A stretch of DNA of 64,000 bases, from contig CAWHQP010000009.1 in NCBI GenBank assembly GCA_963831535.1, forward strand, positions 1 to 64,000, given 5' to 3'. This stretch comes from Bog-756 sp963831535. GTDB lineage: Bacteria > Actinomycetota > Acidimicrobiia > Acidimicrobiales > RAAP-2. The stretch's first letter is position 1. Each line of letters opens with the position of its first letter. The notes below the pieces were generated by a model that was given only the letters and a program-made list of their open reading frames with translations, was not told where the DNA came from and made no database searches. Made by a program: the position numbers and the translations under genes. This document shows positions 61,857-64,000 of the stretch, piece after piece.

Positions 61857-62929
61857 CGACTGATCACCGCACCAGGGTACTGACGGAAACCCCGCGATCG
61901 AAGGAATCCACCGTCGACCGGCCCACCGGCTTCTCATTGTTCTTTCACGGCCAAGTAAAGATCTGAGCCGGGCCCGGGATACCCGCCCGGGCAAGTAGAA
62001 CAGGGGAAGCCCTCCCGCTCGACCGACGAGGGCGACTGTTGTGACCGTCACTCTGGTATCCCAACCGTGTCCACCCACCCCACCACGGAGCGTGGTCGGT
62101 AAGTTGGATGCCGGGCCGGGCGGGGCGGCCGGCATCGCAGTACGGGACGCCTCGCTTCCTCGGCCCGAGGGGCATCGTTCACCATCGCATCAGCGTTCGG
62201 TACGGCTCATTCCGGATGGTTCGGCGGTGGTTTCCCGACGCGATCGGACCCCATCGCGGCTACCTCGAACTCGCCCTTGGCGCGTTCCGATGGGACCGGG
62301 CACCGCTCTACTCCACCGACCATCATCGCGAGAACCGGGGAACCCGGACGACCTCACAGCCGCTGACCCATAGGGCCGCGGGGAGCGCTCCCCGGAGTCC
62401 CCACAGACGCCCGGGGGGCCGCCTCGGCTCGTCGGGAACGCCCCGGGGCCGCCCGAGCCACGAAGGCCGTCTAGGGCTGGTCGCGTATGGTTCGGGCCGG
62501 ATCGGGGCCACTCGGGGCTACCCGAGCCACGAAGGGCCGTCTAGGGCTGGTCGCGTATGGTTCGGGCCGGATCGGGGCCACTCGGGGCTACCCGAGCCAC
62601 GAAGGGCCGTCTAGGGCTGGTCGCGTATGGTTCGGGCCGGATCGGGGCCACCCGGGGCTACCCGAGCCACGAAGGGCCGTCTAGGGCTGGTCGCGTATGG
62701 TTCGGGCCGGATCGGGGCCACCCGGGGCTACCCGAGCCACGAAGGGCCGTCTAGGGCACCGTCGCGGCTGGCTCGGACCGGTCAGTACGACCGGCGGCCA
62801 CCCGGAGGCCTCCCGGGGCCACGAAGGGCCGTCCAGGGGCGGTCGCGGCTGGCTCGGGCTGGTCGGGGCCGGTACCACCGTTCCGACCAGTTTCGGCGCA
62901 CCTGGTTGGCCAGACGGCTCAGTGGTGGA
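61857..62929. other. Long intergenic region dominated by tandem repeats
   Basis: About 1.07 kb without a credible gene. The first about 100 bp beside the aquaporin start are AT-richer and should hold its promoter. From about 62417 to 62880 the DNA is a 70-bp tandem array with degenerate edges. Open frames found inside the array follow the repeat and are not convincing genes. Confidence 0.6.
62417..62880. repeat. 70-bp tandem repeat array with internal hairpins
   Basis: Four nearly identical 70-bp units start at 62467, 62537, 62607 and 62677, each beginning CCGTCTAGGG. The first two carry CTCGGGGCTACCCGAG, a perfect 6-bp stem with a GCTA loop. In the last two the first arm is CCCGGG. Degenerate units flank them on both sides (from about 62417 and to about 62880). 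There are no unique spacers, so it is not a CRISPR array. It lies downstream of the GYWLV-repeat gene. Confidence 0.85.
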
Positions 62930-64000
62930 TCAGGCTGAGCCAAAGAAGGGGGCGCCAAAGGAGAAGACCCCTCCGTCCCAGCCGACCAGCCAGTAGCCAC
63001 CGGTGGCCGCGTCGACCGCCACTCCCGTCACCGGAGCGTTGAGTTTCATCTGGGCCGCCCCCCCTTGGAACAGGGCTGAACCGAAGGCAAAGACCCCTCC
63101 GTCCGCGGCCACCTCCCAGTACCCCTGGCCCCCGGGGGCGGCCGCCATGGCCACCACCGGAGCGTTGAGCTCCTGGCCGACCACGCTTCCGTACGAGGCT
63201 GCGTCGCCGAACCGGGTGATGGCTCCGTTGGAGGCCACCAGCCAGTACCCACCCCCGTCGGCCGTCCGCGCCATCCCGACGATCGGGGATTTCAGTGTCC
63301 GGTAGGCCGAGCTGCCGTAGAAGCCAGCATCCCCGAAGGCAAAGACCCCCCCGTCTGCGGCCACCAGCCAATAGCCGTTACCGTCGGCGGTCGACGCCAT
63401 CCCGACCACCGGTGCGTTGATGGTCCGGACGGCCATGCTGCCGTAGAAGGTGGCGTCTCCGAACGAGAAGACCCCCCCGTCTGCAGCCACCAGCCAATAG
63501 CCGTTACCGTCGGCGGTCGACGCCACGCCCACGACGGGGGCGTTCAGTGTGAGCGTTGCCGTTGATCCATAGTTGACCGCCGCACCGCGGGCCGAGACGG
63601 CGCCGGATTCGTTCACCAACCAGTAGCCGGTTCCCTGGGGGTTCGATGCGATCCCGGCCACGGGGGCCGGGAACCCACCCGACAACGACACCGCAGCCGT
63701 CGGCGTCGAGGACACCTCGGTCGATGGCTGAGACGATCCGACGACGCTGACCGCCCTCACCACGAAGAAGTACGTGGTACCGGCCCGGAGGTTGGGCACC
63801 ACATAGGCCAGCCGGGTGATCGGAGCACTGTTGACCGGTTCCGCGCCCTCCGCTCCCGGGGTGGTGGCCAGATAGACGTTGTAGCCGGACAGGGGTGAGG
63901 TTCCGCTCGAGAGAGGAGCCGCCCAGCTGAGCTGGACCGAATCTCGTCCGATGCCCGCCCTCACGGTCATCGGCGGGCTCGGCGGGGTCCCGGACACCGT
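62930..64000 (-). CDS. Secreted repeat protein with FN3 domain and GYWLV repeats (5'-partial)
   Basis: At least 356 residues; the N-terminus lies beyond the right edge. A fibronectin type III domain comes first (PPSPPMTVRAGIGRDSVQLS, SGYNVYLATTP, AGTTYFFVVRAVS). About six repeats of roughly 46 residues follow, built on NAPVVGMASTADGNGYWLVA and ADGGVFSFGDATFYGS. The pattern suggests a beta-propeller-like fold. I associate these repeats with extracellular proteins of Acidimicrobiia. The function is unknown; adhesion or a surface enzyme accessory role is possible. The last repeat ends SFGAPFFGSA. Confidence 0.85.
   Translation of the reverse strand, partial: TVSGTPPSPPMTVRAGIGRDSVQLSWAAPLSSGTSPLSGYNVYLATTPGAEGAEPVNSAPITRLAYVVPNLRAGTTYFFVVRAVSVVGSSQPSTEVSSTPTAAVSLSGGFPAPVAGIASNPQGTGYWLVNESGAVSARGAAVNYGSTATLTLNAPVVGVASTADGNGYWLVAADGGVFSFGDATFYGSMAVRTINAPVVGMASTADGNGYWLVAADGGVFAFGDAGFYGSSAYRTLKSPIVGMARTADGGGYWLVASNGAITRFGDAASYGSVVGQELNAPVVAMAAAPGGQGYWEVAADGGVFAFGSALFQGGAAQMKLNAPVTGVAVDAATGGYWLVGWDGGVFSFGAPFFGSA

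Noticed and set aside
62417..62880. CRISPR array
   Set aside because: Repeats are directly adjacent with a 70-bp period, there are no unique spacers, and no cas genes are present.
62487..62996. Small proteins encoded in the 70-bp repeats
   Set aside because: The unit length is not a multiple of three, so the open frames simply echo the repeat in rotating frames. There is no ribosome binding site or homology.

Overview
The window is about 64 kb of GC-rich DNA (roughly two-thirds G+C) from an actinobacterium. A WhiB-family regulator, a PimB-like mannosyltransferase, an F420-type luciferase-like oxidoreductase, a class E-like sortase and a B12-dependent ribonucleotide reductase all fit Actinobacteria. 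The right edge carries a surface protein built of GYWLVAADGGVFSFG-type repeats, a repeat I associate with Acidimicrobiia, so an Acidimicrobiales-like genome is the best guess. This is an inference; no rRNA gene or other strong taxonomic marker is present. I recognised no tRNA, rRNA, CRISPR array or intact insertion sequence.

Layout. 1-6 kb: a frameshifted amidohydrolase cut by the left edge, a TetR regulator, a tight minus-strand trio (NUDIX hydrolase, CdsZ-like zinc-ribbon coiled-coil protein, histidine phosphatase), a WhiB protein and an NAD-dependent epimerase. 6-25 kb: a surface polysaccharide locus. It holds a low-molecular-weight tyrosine phosphatase, an initiating polyprenyl-phosphate sugar transferase, several GT4 and one GT2 glycosyltransferases, an O-antigen ligase/polymerase, a chain-length regulator fused to a BY-kinase, a DUF4012 protein, a sortase and a small LPFTG-anchored protein. 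Embedded in it are an acyl carrier protein with its own AcpS-type phosphopantetheinyl transferase and two uncharacterised membrane proteins that share a motif. 25-30 kb: small membrane proteins, one with an EF-hand, then an MFS exporter with a MarR regulator. 30-36 kb: nrdJ with NrdR-box-like sequences in its upstream region, diverging from a frameshifted glycerol kinase, then a patatin.

36-53 kb: mixed metabolism, including an ACT protein, PlsC acyltransferase, acetoacetate-decarboxylase-like protein, TetR with SMP-30, aminotransferase, LLM oxidoreductase, SRPBCC, PimB-like mannosyltransferase, epoxyqueuosine reductase QueG, broken hydroxyacid dehydrogenase, acyl-CoA ligase, hydrolase, FAD oxidoreductase, MmsA and a PNPOx-like protein. 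53-61 kb: a coherent amine/omega-amino-acid catabolic island. An Lrp regulator, class III aminotransferase and FAD amine oxidase are transcribed rightward; an aldehyde dehydrogenase, APC permease and alanine dehydrogenase are transcribed leftward. The dehydrogenase would regenerate the pyruvate that the aminotransferase may use. 61-64 kb: an aquaporin, a non-coding array of 70-bp tandem repeats, and the partial GYWLV-repeat protein.

A striking technical feature is the number of frameshifts: at least seven otherwise well-conserved genes are broken by small indels, most densely between 19.6 and 23.0 kb. Consensus errors in the assembly are the simplest explanation, although true gene decay cannot be excluded from sequence alone.
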